A program made the position numbers and the translations under genes. From assembly GCA_040506275.1 (NCBI GenBank), contig JBEVXD010000003.1, forward strand, positions 186,001 to 250,000: a stretch of DNA of 64,000 nt. The letters are read 5' to 3'. The notes beneath the pieces are model-generated. The model saw only the letters and a program-made list of their open reading frames with translations. It made no database searches and was not told the origin of the DNA. Positions 53,914-63,419 of this stretch are shown here, in pieces (within the stretch, counting starts at the first letter, position 1; each line of letters opens with the position of its first letter). The DNA is from Thiodiazotropha sp040506275. GTDB lineage: Bacteria > Pseudomonadota > Gammaproteobacteria > Chromatiales > Chromatiaceae.

Positions 53914-56760
53914 TCATTGTTGTAAACATAGAGACTCTATGTCTTCTACACTCAGGGGTTTATAATAGTAAAACCCCTGACCGAGGGCACACCCTTTTGC
54001 TTTAAGAAATGCAACTTGCTCTTCGGTCTCGATACCTTCCCCTATGACATCAAGCCCTAATGCGCCTCCCAAGGCAATCACAGCCTCAGATATTGCCATA
54101 TCATTTGAATCATCTGGAATGTCCCGCACGAATGAGCGGTCAATTTTCAATTTATTTACTGGAAGGTACTTCAAGTAACTGAGTGAGGAATAACCGGTTC
54201 CAAAATCATCTATTGCTATTGTAATCCCTGCCTCCTGTAAAACACGCAATTGACGAATCCCCTCATCCTCATGTTCCATCAGAAAGCTTTCAGTAACTTC
54301 CAGCTCTAGGCAATCAGCACTTAGGTTGTACTCTTCCAGAGTTGAAATAACAAAATTTGAGAAATCAGGATTCTGCACCTGTCGACCACTAATATTTACC
54401 GCTATTCTCCTGAAATCGAGACCACGTTTTTTCCACTCACTTGCCTGACGGCAAGCTTCTTTTAGGACCCATTCTCCAATCTCTTGTATCAAACCTGTTT
54501 TCTCAGTTACAGGAATAAAGTGGCTTGGTGGAATAACCCCTTGCTCTGGATGTTGCCATCGTATTAGCGCCTCGACACCAATATAATCACCATTCGACAA
54601 CTCTATTTGCGGTTGATAGACCAAATAAAACTGATTTTCTCTTAGTGCCTGATGCAGCGCATTCTCCATAAAAAGATATTCAGCGGCTGCAGTCGTCATT
54701 TCATGCGTATAAAACTGGTAGCCGTTACGCCCTTCCTCTTTTGCCAGATACATCGCTGTATCGGCATTACGAAGTAGACAGGATGGCTCTTTACAGTCAT
54801 CTGGAAACAGGCTAATCCCAATACTGCATGTTACCGTTATCTCATGATCAGCGAGTAAAAATGGCTCATTGAAAAGTTGTATGACTTTACGAACATGGAT
54901 TGAAACATTTTCACTACTTTTGATATTTTCCAGCAAAATAACAAATTCGTCTCCACTGATACGACCTACTGTATCATTCCCACGTACTGCAGTTTGAAGG
55001 CGAACTGCACATTGCAATAGAAGTTCATCTCCAACCGAGTGTCCAAAACTATCATTGATCTGTTTAAAGCGATCCAGATCAATGAACATTACAGCCAATG
55101 CCTGATTCTCTCGTGTAGACCTTTGAATAGCCTGCTCTAGTCTGGCATTAAATAGCAGACGGTTTGGAAGCTGGGTCAATGGGTCATGATGGGCCATAAA
55201 ATCCATGCGCTCTTCTGTCTGCTTCGACGTGGTAATATCTGAAAATACCGCAACATAACCTGTAGGATTCTGATCATCATCAAAAACCTGACTGATCGTC
55301 AGTATCTCTGGATATACAACACCCTGCTTGTTTCTATTCCAGATCTCCCCACGCCAACTACCATCCTCCAAGAGCGACTTCCACATAGACACATAGAAGT
55401 TCGCATCATGCCGGCCAGACTTCAAAATACTAGGATTATGTCCAATAGCTTCCTCCCGGGAGTATCCGGTGATATCAGAAAAGGCCTTATTGACATCAAG
55501 TATTGTTCCATTGAGGTCTGTTATTGTGACACCTTCAATGGTACTACTGAAAACCTGCGCTGCCTGGCGCACCCGTTCCTGTGCCTGTTTTAACGCTGTA
55601 ATATCGGTGTGAGTTCCAAGCATTCTTAATGGCTTTCCATCTGAATCCCACTCAACCAATCGTCCGATTGACAAAATCCAAACCCATTTTCCTGAGGCTG
55701 TGCGTAAACGAAATTCGACACGATATTCGTCTTTTCTACCGCCGATATAATCACTATAAGTTTTAGCCACAGCTTCATGATCATCAGGGTGCATTCGTTC
55801 AAGCCAGGAGGCATTTGTCTCCTTGAATGTGCTGGAATCATATCCAAGCATTGTTGCATATTCTTGATTTACGATTGCTTCGCCTGTCTGGACATTTAAA
55901 TCATAAAGGCCCTGATTTGCTGCACTCAGTGCGAGTGTCAGGCGCTGTTCATTATCTGCGAGGCGTTGCTCAAATTTCTTCCGATCCTCAACATCTATAT
56001 GTACACCCAGTATCCGTTGGACTACGCCATCATCATTGATCACTGGCGTACCACGCGCCATTGTCCAGACGTAATATCCTTTTTTATGAAGCAGCCGGAA
56101 CTCGTCAGACCAAACTTTTTCAGGATTACGGAGAAAATGATCGAGATGTGTCAAGACCCCATCCCGGTCATCTGGGTGCAGTCTGGATTTCCATGTTTCC
56201 AGTTCATTAGGTAACTCGTCGTCCATATATCCAAGCTGCTCTTTCCAGCGGGGAGATAAATATAGCTCTCCTGATATAAGGTCCCAGTCCCAGACTCCAT
56301 CAAGGGTTGAATCTGTTAACAGGCGATAGCGCTCATCTGTCGCCTCACGCTGAACTCTTGCCTCCTCCCTTGCTGTGACATCTTCGTACGCAGCAACAAC
56401 ATTATTATTCGCCAGCTTATAAATACGGTTTTCACGCCAACCTTTAATTCGTCCGTCTCTATACTCTCTGGGGGGGAATGTTTCAGTTAAACCACTCTTC
56501 CAGACTCGTTGCAAAACTTGCATTAGGCCAAACTCTACAACTCCAGGGAAAACTTCAGTGAGGCGATTTCCAATAACACTGTCGCGTTTAGTCTTATCCA
56601 TTCGCTCGGCAGCAGGATTATATTCGACAAAGATAAAATCCTTCCCTCCATCCACCGCCTGATAGACAGCAATACCCAAATCAAGCACATCTGTCAGTTC
56701 TCGATAAAGGTCAGTTTCGGCGTCAGTCTTTAGTACACCTGCTGGTTTTCTTGAATTCAT
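53914..56760 (-). CDS. Multi-PAS GGDEF-EAL c-di-GMP protein
   Basis: About 948 residues with no membrane segments. At least four PAS modules (about 5-120, 130-265, 270-390, 395-510) carry typical PAC wording such as GVHIDVEDRKKFEQRL and DITALKQAQERV. They are followed by a GGDEF domain (about 525-680, signature RISGDEFVILLE, so SGDEF) and an EAL domain (about 690-940) with EALIRWQHP, the LEVTESFL segment and DDFGTGYSSLSYLKYLP. EAL residues needed for phosphodiesterase action seem present, and SGDEF may still be active. It could make or break c-di-GMP. The ATG at 56760 has a weak ribosome site; a TTG at 56814 is the alternative. Confidence 0.92.
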   Translation of the reverse strand: MNSRKPAGVLKTDAETDLYRELTDVLDLGIAVYQAVDGGKDFIFVEYNPAAERMDKTKRDSVIGNRLTEVFPGVVEFGLMQVLQRVWKSGLTETFPPREYRDGRIKGWRENRIYKLANNNVVAAYEDVTAREEARVQREATDERYRLLTDSTLDGVWDWDLISGELYLSPRWKEQLGYMDDELPNELETWKSRLHPDDRDGVLTHLDHFLRNPEKVWSDEFRLLHKKGYYVWTMARGTPVINDDGVVQRILGVHIDVEDRKKFEQRLADNEQRLTLALSAANQGLYDLNVQTGEAIVNQEYATMLGYDSSTFKETNASWLERMHPDDHEAVAKTYSDYIGGRKDEYRVEFRLRTASGKWVWILSIGRLVEWDSDGKPLRMLGTHTDITALKQAQERVRQAAQVFSSTIEGVTITDLNGTILDVNKAFSDITGYSREEAIGHNPSILKSGRHDANFYVSMWKSLLEDGSWRGEIWNRNKQGVVYPEILTISQVFDDDQNPTGYVAVFSDITTSKQTEERMDFMAHHDPLTQLPNRLLFNARLEQAIQRSTRENQALAVMFIDLDRFKQINDSFGHSVGDELLLQCAVRLQTAVRGNDTVGRISGDEFVILLENIKSSENVSIHVRKVIQLFNEPFLLADHEITVTCSIGISLFPDDCKEPSCLLRNADTAMYLAKEEGRNGYQFYTHEMTTAAAEYLFMENALHQALRENQFYLVYQPQIELSNGDYIGVEALIRWQHPEQGVIPPSHFIPVTEKTGLIQEIGEWVLKEACRQASEWKKRGLDFRRIAVNISGRQVQNPDFSNFVISTLEEYNLSADCLELEVTESFLMEHEDEGIRQLRVLQEAGITIAIDDFGTGYSSLSYLKYLPVNKLKIDRSFVRDIPDDSNDMAISEAVIALGGALGLDVIGEGIETEEQVAFLKAKGCALGQGFYYYKPLSVEDIESLCLQQ

Positions 56761-57321
56761 GTGATTTTTTATTATCTTGGTGCAAATTAATAATATGGTA
56801 AACCGTAGGTTCAACTCCTATTCAACTATCTAATGATAGTTTCTAACATGGATGACTTCTATGGAGCGAACTCCGCCATTTTGGGTTATTTCTAGCCACA
56901 GCCAACTTTGTCCTTGATCAAATCCACCTAAAACTCTGACGATGACTGGTTCAGTTGTATTACAGACTTGTCAGCTATGTACAGATATAGAATTTTAATT
57001 CCTCTTCATTAGCCCCTTTTCCATCTCCTCCCATCCAGCTCTCATTCAAAGTCTCAACTAACACAATGCCCTCACCGGTAAGCTATCGTTGAGTTCCACA
57101 ATGTATAGGTACTTCACTCCCGAACCGGCAGATCAAATCACGGATTGATTTGAGGGATTTTAGGAGGTGGTTTCACTGAACCTTCATAAAAAGGCAACAA
57201 GACACAGGTATAAGAATTCCTCTCATCCAATTTTTTTATATATACCAAGCCAATGAGAATTGGACCGAAAAGCCACTGTTGCACTGTGGGTTATTGGTTA
57301 AAAAAATCAGAAGGAATTCAT
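56761..57321. other. Divergent intergenic region
   Basis: About 560 bases between the PAS-GGDEF-EAL gene and the secreted protein gene. Promoters for both should be here. I see no ORF, hairpin or repeat of note. Confidence 0.4.
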
Positions 57322-59598
57322 ATGTTCTGTCGTAAATCACTCTTAGTATCAGGGCTGCTCAGTGCAACCCTGTCACCCGCCTATGCATTCGATCTTCAAG
57401 TTACGGAGATCTGGATGGGAAATGATCCTGGCGCCAATCTGACTGCGGACTGGTTCGAGATCGTCAATACCGGAGATACCAGTTGGACCTCAGGCGTCGA
57501 TGGTGAACTCTATTATGATGACGAATCAGCTGACCCTACCACTGCTGACCCGATTTCTGGCATTTCATCTATAGACCCCGGTGAATCTGTCATTGTTCTG
57601 GTTACCGATACTGAAGGCGATATTCAGGAATTCATCAATCTTTGGAGCCCGGTCTATACACTTGACAATGTCAAGATTGGCACTGTTGATGGCGCAGGAC
57701 TTGGACAGGGCGGTGATGCTGTCACATTGTATGTTGGACTGCCCGATGCTACCACCCAGGTTGACTACGAAGCTTATCCTGATGCCAATGCAAACGGTGG
57801 ACAGTCTTATGACGTCACAGCAGTGACTTTCAGCAGCGAATTTGCCTCCATCAATGTGAATGATGCCGGACAATCTGCCATCGGTACGCCTGGTGATCTT
57901 GGAGCGGTTGTGAGCCTTGGTGACATCCCGGCAATCACCCTGCTTGGTGATAACCCGCTGATTACAGCTGTTGATAGAGATTACTCTGACCCAGGCGCTA
58001 CGGCTTATGATACTGAAGATGGTGACTTGACCGACAGCATCATGGTGAGTGGCGATAGTGTTGACGCTACAAGCCTGGGTGAATATGTCGTTCAATACGA
58101 TGTCACTGATTCTGATGGGAATAGTGCAGCGCCTCTCAGCCGTGAGGTGGTTGTCACCTATGCTGAGACTGTCCCCGCAGGACCAGCACCTGAAAAACCT
58201 GATCTGTTCAAGCATCTCTCCACTCTGAGCGATTTACCAGGTAGTGAGATACCAGCTTATGATCGAGAAACACGCCTAGCCTATGTGACCAGTGGTGACG
58301 GTCTACAGATAGTAGATCTGAGCGACATCAAAAACCCAGTCATGGGTAGCTTAATCGACCCCATGGCAGAACCTTTCAATCTGAACAGTTCTGCGATAAC
58401 CAGCGTTGACGTTTGTGACGGCAGGATTGCATTTGCCGTACCTAATGCGGTTCAGACCGACAATGGTAGCGTGGTCTTCCTGGACAAGCGTGGAAAATTA
58501 CTTCACACAGTAACTGTTGGTGCCTTGCCTGATATGGTTACTTTCACTGGCGACTGTGAAACGTTGCTTGTTGCCAATGAGGGTGAACCTGATAACGGCA
58601 TTGATCCAGAAGGCAGTATCAGCATCATTAACAGTGACAGCGGTAAAGTGAAAACCGCCGACTTCACAAAATTCAATGGCATGGAAGATACTTTGAGGGC
58701 GCAGGGTGTCAGGATTTTCCCAGGTGTCTCTTCTGCTAACGACTTTGAACCTGAGTATATTGCTGTAACTAAAAACAACAAAACTGCTTATGTCGTACTA
58801 CAGGAAGCAAATGCAGTCGCTGTAGTTAATATTAAGCGCGCCAAGGTCAAGCGTATTTTACCCCTGGGACTCAAGGATCACAGCTTAGTTGGCAATGAGC
58901 TGGATGCCAGTGACCGCGATAGCGTTATTAACATCCGCAACTGGCCACTGCAAGGCATGTATATGCCGGATGGTATTGCTATGTTTGGCAAGGGTAGAAA
59001 ACACCAATATTTCATCACCGCAAACGAAGGCGACGCTCGTGATGCAGATGAACGCGTAAAAGGTTTGACCCTTGATCCAGTAGTATTTCCAAACGCTGAT
59101 GAGTTACAGAGTGACTTCAACATGGGCCGTATTCAGGTCTCTAGCATCGATGGTGATACCGACGGCGACGGCGATTTTGACCAACTACAAAGTTATGGTG
59201 CACGATCCTTTTCCATCTGGGACCTCAAAGGTAACCTGGTTTATGACAGTGGAAGTGACATTGAGTCGATAGTTGCGACTTATGGCCGTGATAATGCCGA
59301 TGATGGTCGTAGCGACAACAAAGGTCCTGAACCCGAAGGTGTTGAAGTCGGTAGGATAGGTAAACGCACCTATGCTTTTATCGGGCTGGAGCGTACCAGC
59401 CAGGTATTGGTCTATGATGTCAGCAGACCCTGGTCTCCCCGCTTCATGCAAATTCTACAACATGATATGGACGAAGCCCCTGAAGGCATGACTTTTCTGA
59501 GTAGAGATGAGAGCCCCAACGAGTGTCCTACTTTACTGGTTAGCAACGAGAAAAGTAACACGCTCACTATCTATCAGTTGAGTCGGTGTGAAAAATAG
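57322..59598 (+). CDS. Secreted choice-of-anchor I protein with lamin-tail and Ig-like domains
   Basis: A 758-residue exported protein with a signal peptide ending SPAYA. Three parts: a lamin-tail-like (LTD) domain (about 22-195: LQVTEIWMGND, ADWFEIVNTGD); a DUF5011-type Ig-like domain (about 205-280: ITAVDRDYSDPGATAYDTED, YVVQYDVTDSDGNS); and a choice-of-anchor I beta-propeller (about 290-758), with the family's LLVANEGEPD, FITANEGDARDAD, GPEPEGVEVG and LLVSNEKSNTLTIYQL. The propeller is often found in phosphate or metal-related secreted proteins. AAGGAATTCAT before the ATG at 57322 sets the start. It is likely released or surface-bound; no enzyme activity is claimed. Confidence 0.88.
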   Translation: MFCRKSLLVSGLLSATLSPAYAFDLQVTEIWMGNDPGANLTADWFEIVNTGDTSWTSGVDGELYYDDESADPTTADPISGISSIDPGESVIVLVTDTEGDIQEFINLWSPVYTLDNVKIGTVDGAGLGQGGDAVTLYVGLPDATTQVDYEAYPDANANGGQSYDVTAVTFSSEFASINVNDAGQSAIGTPGDLGAVVSLGDIPAITLLGDNPLITAVDRDYSDPGATAYDTEDGDLTDSIMVSGDSVDATSLGEYVVQYDVTDSDGNSAAPLSREVVVTYAETVPAGPAPEKPDLFKHLSTLSDLPGSEIPAYDRETRLAYVTSGDGLQIVDLSDIKNPVMGSLIDPMAEPFNLNSSAITSVDVCDGRIAFAVPNAVQTDNGSVVFLDKRGKLLHTVTVGALPDMVTFTGDCETLLVANEGEPDNGIDPEGSISIINSDSGKVKTADFTKFNGMEDTLRAQGVRIFPGVSSANDFEPEYIAVTKNNKTAYVVLQEANAVAVVNIKRAKVKRILPLGLKDHSLVGNELDASDRDSVINIRNWPLQGMYMPDGIAMFGKGRKHQYFITANEGDARDADERVKGLTLDPVVFPNADELQSDFNMGRIQVSSIDGDTDGDGDFDQLQSYGARSFSIWDLKGNLVYDSGSDIESIVATYGRDNADDGRSDNKGPEPEGVEVGRIGKRTYAFIGLERTSQVLVYDVSRPWSPRFMQILQHDMDEAPEGMTFLSRDESPNECPTLLVSNEKSNTLTIYQLSRCEK

Positions 59599-59764
59599 TC
59601 CTGGGAAGCTCTGAACAAGTCTCGGCAAAGCGGATAGTTGATCAAAAATTGTGGGGCACTGGTAACAGTAAAGAACTGCATCACTGATGCAGTCGATTTC
59701 CATAACAATGTTTTGCTCATGATATGTTCAGAAATATTCTGAGAGTTTCCTCCGGGATAATAGA

Positions 59765-59798
59765 AAAGGCCACCTGACCAGGTGGCCTTTCTTGTTTT
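59765..59798 (+). terminator. Rho-independent terminator
   Basis: Stem AAAGGCCACCT/AGGTGGCCTTT (11 bp, perfect) with loop GACC and tail CTTGTTTT. It lies 170 bases after the choice-of-anchor I gene, the only gene it could serve. Confidence 0.9.
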
Positions 59799-60320
59799 AT
59801 TCACTATAGATTACCCCCTCCCTCAGATGAGGGTCGCAAAACCCTCTATTTGGAAATGATTCTCGATCCGCTACAGCACTGAGTTATAGGTCTGGAGCAT
59901 CTACATATCACTTGAAGGCATGGGGACAGGATGAGAATAAGGTAGGGTGGATATGCAAAACGCTTGTCAACCTTACAAAAGATCAGATGAGGATATATTA
60001 GACCTAATCAATTAGCTTTTTATACGCCCCCTTCCTCGTGTTAAAGGATTGATTAGTGAACGTTTTAAAAAATCAAAGCATTAACTGCTTAACCCTAATA
60101 CCCCATAATCTCCCTAATGAGCACTTCTCCACCTTCAGGATCATCAGTGGACATTTCCTGGTGATGAATTAAGCTATCGACTGAACAAACACTAAATCTG
60201 TAAAACCATGTAAGCTGATTATTTACCATTGGATCAATGCCTTATATTTCTCAAACATTCATAAATCATGGATTCAGTTTAAAAACAGATTTTCACAACC
60301 AAGGAGCCATATAACTCCCC
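59799..60320. other. Non-coding stretch upstream of the DUF1820 gene
   Basis: About 520 AT-rich bases. A fragment GGTAGGGTGGATATGC at 59941 resembles the 'GGTAGGGTGGATA' repeat at 62086. Otherwise nothing recognisable except the expected promoter of the next gene. Confidence 0.4.
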
Positions 60321-60656
60321 ATGCACTTGTTTAAAATCGTTTTTTTAAATCAGGGCAAAGTCTACGAGATCTTTGCCAAAACCATTCGTCAGGGAGAGCT
60401 TTATGGTTTTGTCGAAGTTGAGGACTTGATTTTTCAGGAGAGCAGTTCTCTTGTCGTCGACCCTTCGGCTGAAAAATTAAAAGAGGAGTTCTCCGGGGTA
60501 CAACGCACGCGTATCCCAATTCACTCTGTGATCCGCATTGATGAAGTGGAAAAAAATGACCATGGACCGGGTAAGATCATCGATATTGACTCTGATTCCA
60601 ATATCACTCCATTTCCAAATCATTTTATCAATCCAAAAAACAAACCTGATAAGTAA
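60321..60656 (+). CDS. DUF1820 family protein
   Basis: A 111-residue protein with the DUF1820 pattern: MHLFKIVFLNQGKVYEIFAKTI, then LYGFVEVEDLIFQE and VDPSAEKLKEEFSGVQRTRIPIHSVIRIDEVEK. The family occurs in gammaproteobacteria as a lone housekeeping-like gene with no known activity. A Pro/Asn-rich tail (FPNHFINPKNKP) is usual. No export signal. Transcribed with the ankyrin lipoprotein gene 80 bases downstream at most. Confidence 0.93.
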   Translation: MHLFKIVFLNQGKVYEIFAKTIRQGELYGFVEVEDLIFQESSSLVVDPSAEKLKEEFSGVQRTRIPIHSVIRIDEVEKNDHGPGKIIDIDSDSNITPFPNHFINPKNKPDK

Positions 60657-60735
60657 TTACCCTGATTGCGATAACGCATTGAGCATCTCCTGGGAATATC
60701 GAAAATGGAAGTGACTTTCACTTCCCGTCTTCGTT

Positions 60736-61326
60736 ATGAAAATATTTATCATTCTGATCTGCTCACTATACCTTTTCAGCGCGTGCACCCAACAATCCAC
60801 AGATAAGCTGCAGGAGGGTTTCTCGGATGCCCCGGCAATGGTTGTAGCAGCGGAAGCAGGCGACCTGCCTACAATCCGCAAGTTGATTGAGAATGATGGC
60901 CAGGTCGATGTGCAGGATGCCTGCATGTGGACGCCACTAATGAAAGCAGCACTCAACGGACATCTCGACATAGCACAGCGCCTGATTGATGCGGGTGCAG
61001 ATGTAAATCAAGTTGATAAAGGGGGTTATTCAGCGGCGATGCTGGCCGCCTCAAACAACCATTATGACATTATCGAGTTAGTATTGACTCATGGTGCAAA
61101 TATTGACCAGATTGAGGTCACTGGAGGCTGGACTGCTCTAATCTGGGCTACAAAGCTTGGCCATACAGAGTCGGTGAAAACATTATTGGCCCATCAAGCC
61201 AATCGTAATATCCAGGATTTCAATAAGTTGACTGCGCTTGACTGGGCTGAAAAAAACCAGCATTCAGAGATAGTGTCGATACTTGAAATATCACAACACC
61301 GATCTGGCCAGGATGTAATGAAATAG
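60736..61326 (+). CDS. Ankyrin-repeat lipoprotein
   Basis: A 196-residue lipoprotein: signal peptide with lipobox FSAC (Cys17), then four to five ankyrin repeats (about 35-190). Typical units are TPLMKAALNGHLDIAQRLIDAGADVN and WTALIWATKLGHTESVKTLLAHQANRN. Ankyrin stacks bind proteins, so it likely docks a partner in the periplasm; small ankyrin lipoproteins often accompany catalases or peroxidases elsewhere. No partner is visible here. Confidence 0.88.
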   Translation: MKIFIILICSLYLFSACTQQSTDKLQEGFSDAPAMVVAAEAGDLPTIRKLIENDGQVDVQDACMWTPLMKAALNGHLDIAQRLIDAGADVNQVDKGGYSAAMLAASNNHYDIIELVLTHGANIDQIEVTGGWTALIWATKLGHTESVKTLLAHQANRNIQDFNKLTALDWAEKNQHSEIVSILEISQHRSGQDVMK

Positions 61327-61567
61327 TTACTTTGGGAAATTAATGACAGCTCAGGCTAAAACTAAGTGCTGAAAAATAACTCAATTCAAAACAATTGGTT
61401 AGGTTACTGTTATTTCAGGTATTCAAACAGCTGCGAAAACAGAGATATAAAAACATCCCATTCACTGATCTGGATCATCAAGTAAAGACGGGACTAATCC
61501 TAAGATGTACTGATGAGCCAAATCTATCTCACCCAAGGTTCAGTCTACTGGTTCGGAGGTTTCTCTC

Positions 61568-62020
61568 ATGCCAAATCAAATCACGAATGACCAAAGCTTA
61601 CGCGATGCCATTAGCCAACTATCCAGCGAAAAGCAGAGAGCTTTAGCAGGTAAGTTTGTTGCCAGTGTAGAACATCTCAGTTCAGATCCGAGGATCGCCC
61701 GCGCAATTGAAGCTGCAACAAATCCCGACCTCTCAACCCAGGAGGTCGAAACTGCCTATAAAGACGCCAAGGCTTTGGCGACTCAGACTTATACAGCTTG
61801 CGGCCGGGATGCAGACTGGGCGGCTCAAGCCGAACACTTTGTTGCTGCAGCTGCAACAGCTTCACTCACTCCTGATGAAAATGATGGAACAAAAAGAGCA
61901 TGGCGGGCCGCGATGCAGGCACGCATGGCTAAAAACTGCGAGATGATCTTGAATGATGAAGGTGGTCTAGCCAACGAATCGGAAAATCAGTATCGACTTA
62001 CTGAGGTTTTTTTATCCTAG
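61568..62020 (+). CDS. Hypothetical protein of 150 residues
   Basis: A soluble, strongly helical and Ala-rich protein (SLRDAISQLSSEKQRALAGKFVASVEHL, then AEHFVAAAATASLTPDEND) with two Cys (YTACGRD, AKNCEMIL). No domain recognised. GGAGG seven to ten bases before the ATG gives a convincing start. It lies between the ankyrin lipoprotein gene and the convergent pilU. A short palindromic repeat follows it at 62086. Confidence 0.62.
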   Translation: MPNQITNDQSLRDAISQLSSEKQRALAGKFVASVEHLSSDPRIARAIEAATNPDLSTQEVETAYKDAKALATQTYTACGRDADWAAQAEHFVAAAATASLTPDENDGTKRAWRAAMQARMAKNCEMILNDEGGLANESENQYRLTEVFLS

Positions 62021-62085
62021 CCAAGCCTAGTGAACCGAGCGGGAAATTCGGTAATGCTCAGAGGCCCGCTAGCTGTCTACAGTAG

Positions 62086-62122
62086 GAATGGATAAGCATT
62101 GGCGCCTATCCACCCTACCATT
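62086..62122. repeat. Short palindromic repeat, GGTAGGGTGGATA type
   Basis: GTAGGAATGGATAAGC faces TATCCACCCTACC about 10 bases later, an imperfect hairpin. The unit is a relative of the 'GTAGGGTGGATAAG' repeats common between genes of environmental proteobacteria. Between the hypothetical gene and pilU, where it may end both transcripts. Confidence 0.5.
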
Positions 62123-62174
62123 CTAGGGCCTATGGCCAGGGAAGAAAATGCGGACTGAACTTAGGACCCGTAAC

Positions 62175-63299
62175 TCAACCCTTGCCATCCAATAAGGTTA
62201 TCCCGTCCAACCCGTCAACCAATGAATCATTGGTTTGGCTTGCTCCGAGCTTTATCATCAGACGCACGTCATTGGCTGAGTCAGCATGGGCGAGTGCATT
62301 TTCATAACTGATAACACCCTCTTCATAGAGCTGATAAAGGTGTTGGTCAAAGGTGACCATTCCTAGTTCGTTTGAACGCTTCATCAACTCTTTTAACTTG
62401 TGAATTTCGCCTTTTCTGATTAAGTCAGCTGCCAAAGGTGTATTTAGCATGACCTCAATAGCGGCCCGTCGTCCACTGCCATCAGCTTTGGGTATTAATT
62501 GCTGTGCAACCACCGCCTTCAGATTAAGAGAGAGATCCATAAAAATCTGCTCTCGGTGATCTTCCGGGAAAAAGTGAATAATTCGATCCAGTGCTTGATT
62601 CGCATTGTTGGCATGAAGGGTGGACAGACAGAGATGGCCCGTCTCAGCAAATGTAATTGCGTTTTCCATGGTCTCCCTGGTACGGATCTCACCTATCAAT
62701 ATCACATCCGGCGCCTGCCGCAGTGTATTCTTCAACGCTACCTGGTAGGACTCTGTATCTATACCCACTTCCCTTTGCGTGATAATGCATTTGTCATGAT
62801 CATGCATATACTCGATCGGGTCTTCGATACTGATGATGTGACCATCACCCCTTGTGTTTCGATAACCAATCATCGCAGCCAGAGAAGTTGACTTACCGGT
62901 ACCGGTAGCGCCCACAAAGATTACTAAACCACGCTTGGTGGTGGATAGGTCCTGAAGCACTGGCGGAAGAAAGAGAGATTCGAGAGTTGGAATATTGGTC
63001 TCAATCCGGCGCAGCACCATACCAACCGCATCCCGTTGTATAAATGCACTCACACGAAACCGTCCAATCCGCTTCGCACTAATGGCGAAGTTGCACTCTT
63101 TGGTTTCATCAAACTCCTTCTGCTGAGCATCGGTCATGATGCTATAGGCCAGGGATTTGGTCTGCTGCGGGGTCAGTGGTGTTTTGTTTACCGGATGAAT
63201 TTTGCCATCCACCTTTATGGATGGTTCCCGCCCAGCGGTGATAAACAGATCTGAGGCCTTGTTCTTGACCATCATGGTAAGGAGTGGGTTCAGTTCCAT
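62175..63299 (-). CDS. pilU: Twitching-motility ATPase PilU
   Basis: A 374-residue retraction ATPase paralogue of PilT. Motifs in order: ASDLFITAGREPSIKVDG, Walker A VGATGTGKSTSL, IISIEDPIEYMHDHDK, Walker B LIGEIRTRETMENAI and TGHLCLSTLHANNANQALDRIIHFFP. The wording HANNANQALDRI and the FPEDHREQIFMDLS segment mark PilU rather than PilT. PilU assists PilT-dependent pilus retraction and lies directly after pilT in most species, as here. MELNPLLTMM at 63299 is the normal start; an in-frame ATG at 63341 adds 14 unneeded residues. Confidence 0.95.
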   Translation of the reverse strand: MELNPLLTMMVKNKASDLFITAGREPSIKVDGKIHPVNKTPLTPQQTKSLAYSIMTDAQQKEFDETKECNFAISAKRIGRFRVSAFIQRDAVGMVLRRIETNIPTLESLFLPPVLQDLSTTKRGLVIFVGATGTGKSTSLAAMIGYRNTRGDGHIISIEDPIEYMHDHDKCIITQREVGIDTESYQVALKNTLRQAPDVILIGEIRTRETMENAITFAETGHLCLSTLHANNANQALDRIIHFFPEDHREQIFMDLSLNLKAVVAQQLIPKADGSGRRAAIEVMLNTPLAADLIRKGEIHKLKELMKRSNELGMVTFDQHLYQLYEEGVISYENALAHADSANDVRLMIKLGASQTNDSLVDGLDGITLLDGKG

Positions 63300-63419
63300 A
63301 TTCTTGTCCTCTAAACACTCATTCTCATGCGCCGAGTCCACTCTCGCCGCAGTTAGGGCAATTCAGCGTAATTTCGATGGCAATTGCTAACCCTGAATTA
63401 TATTAATAATAACACCACT

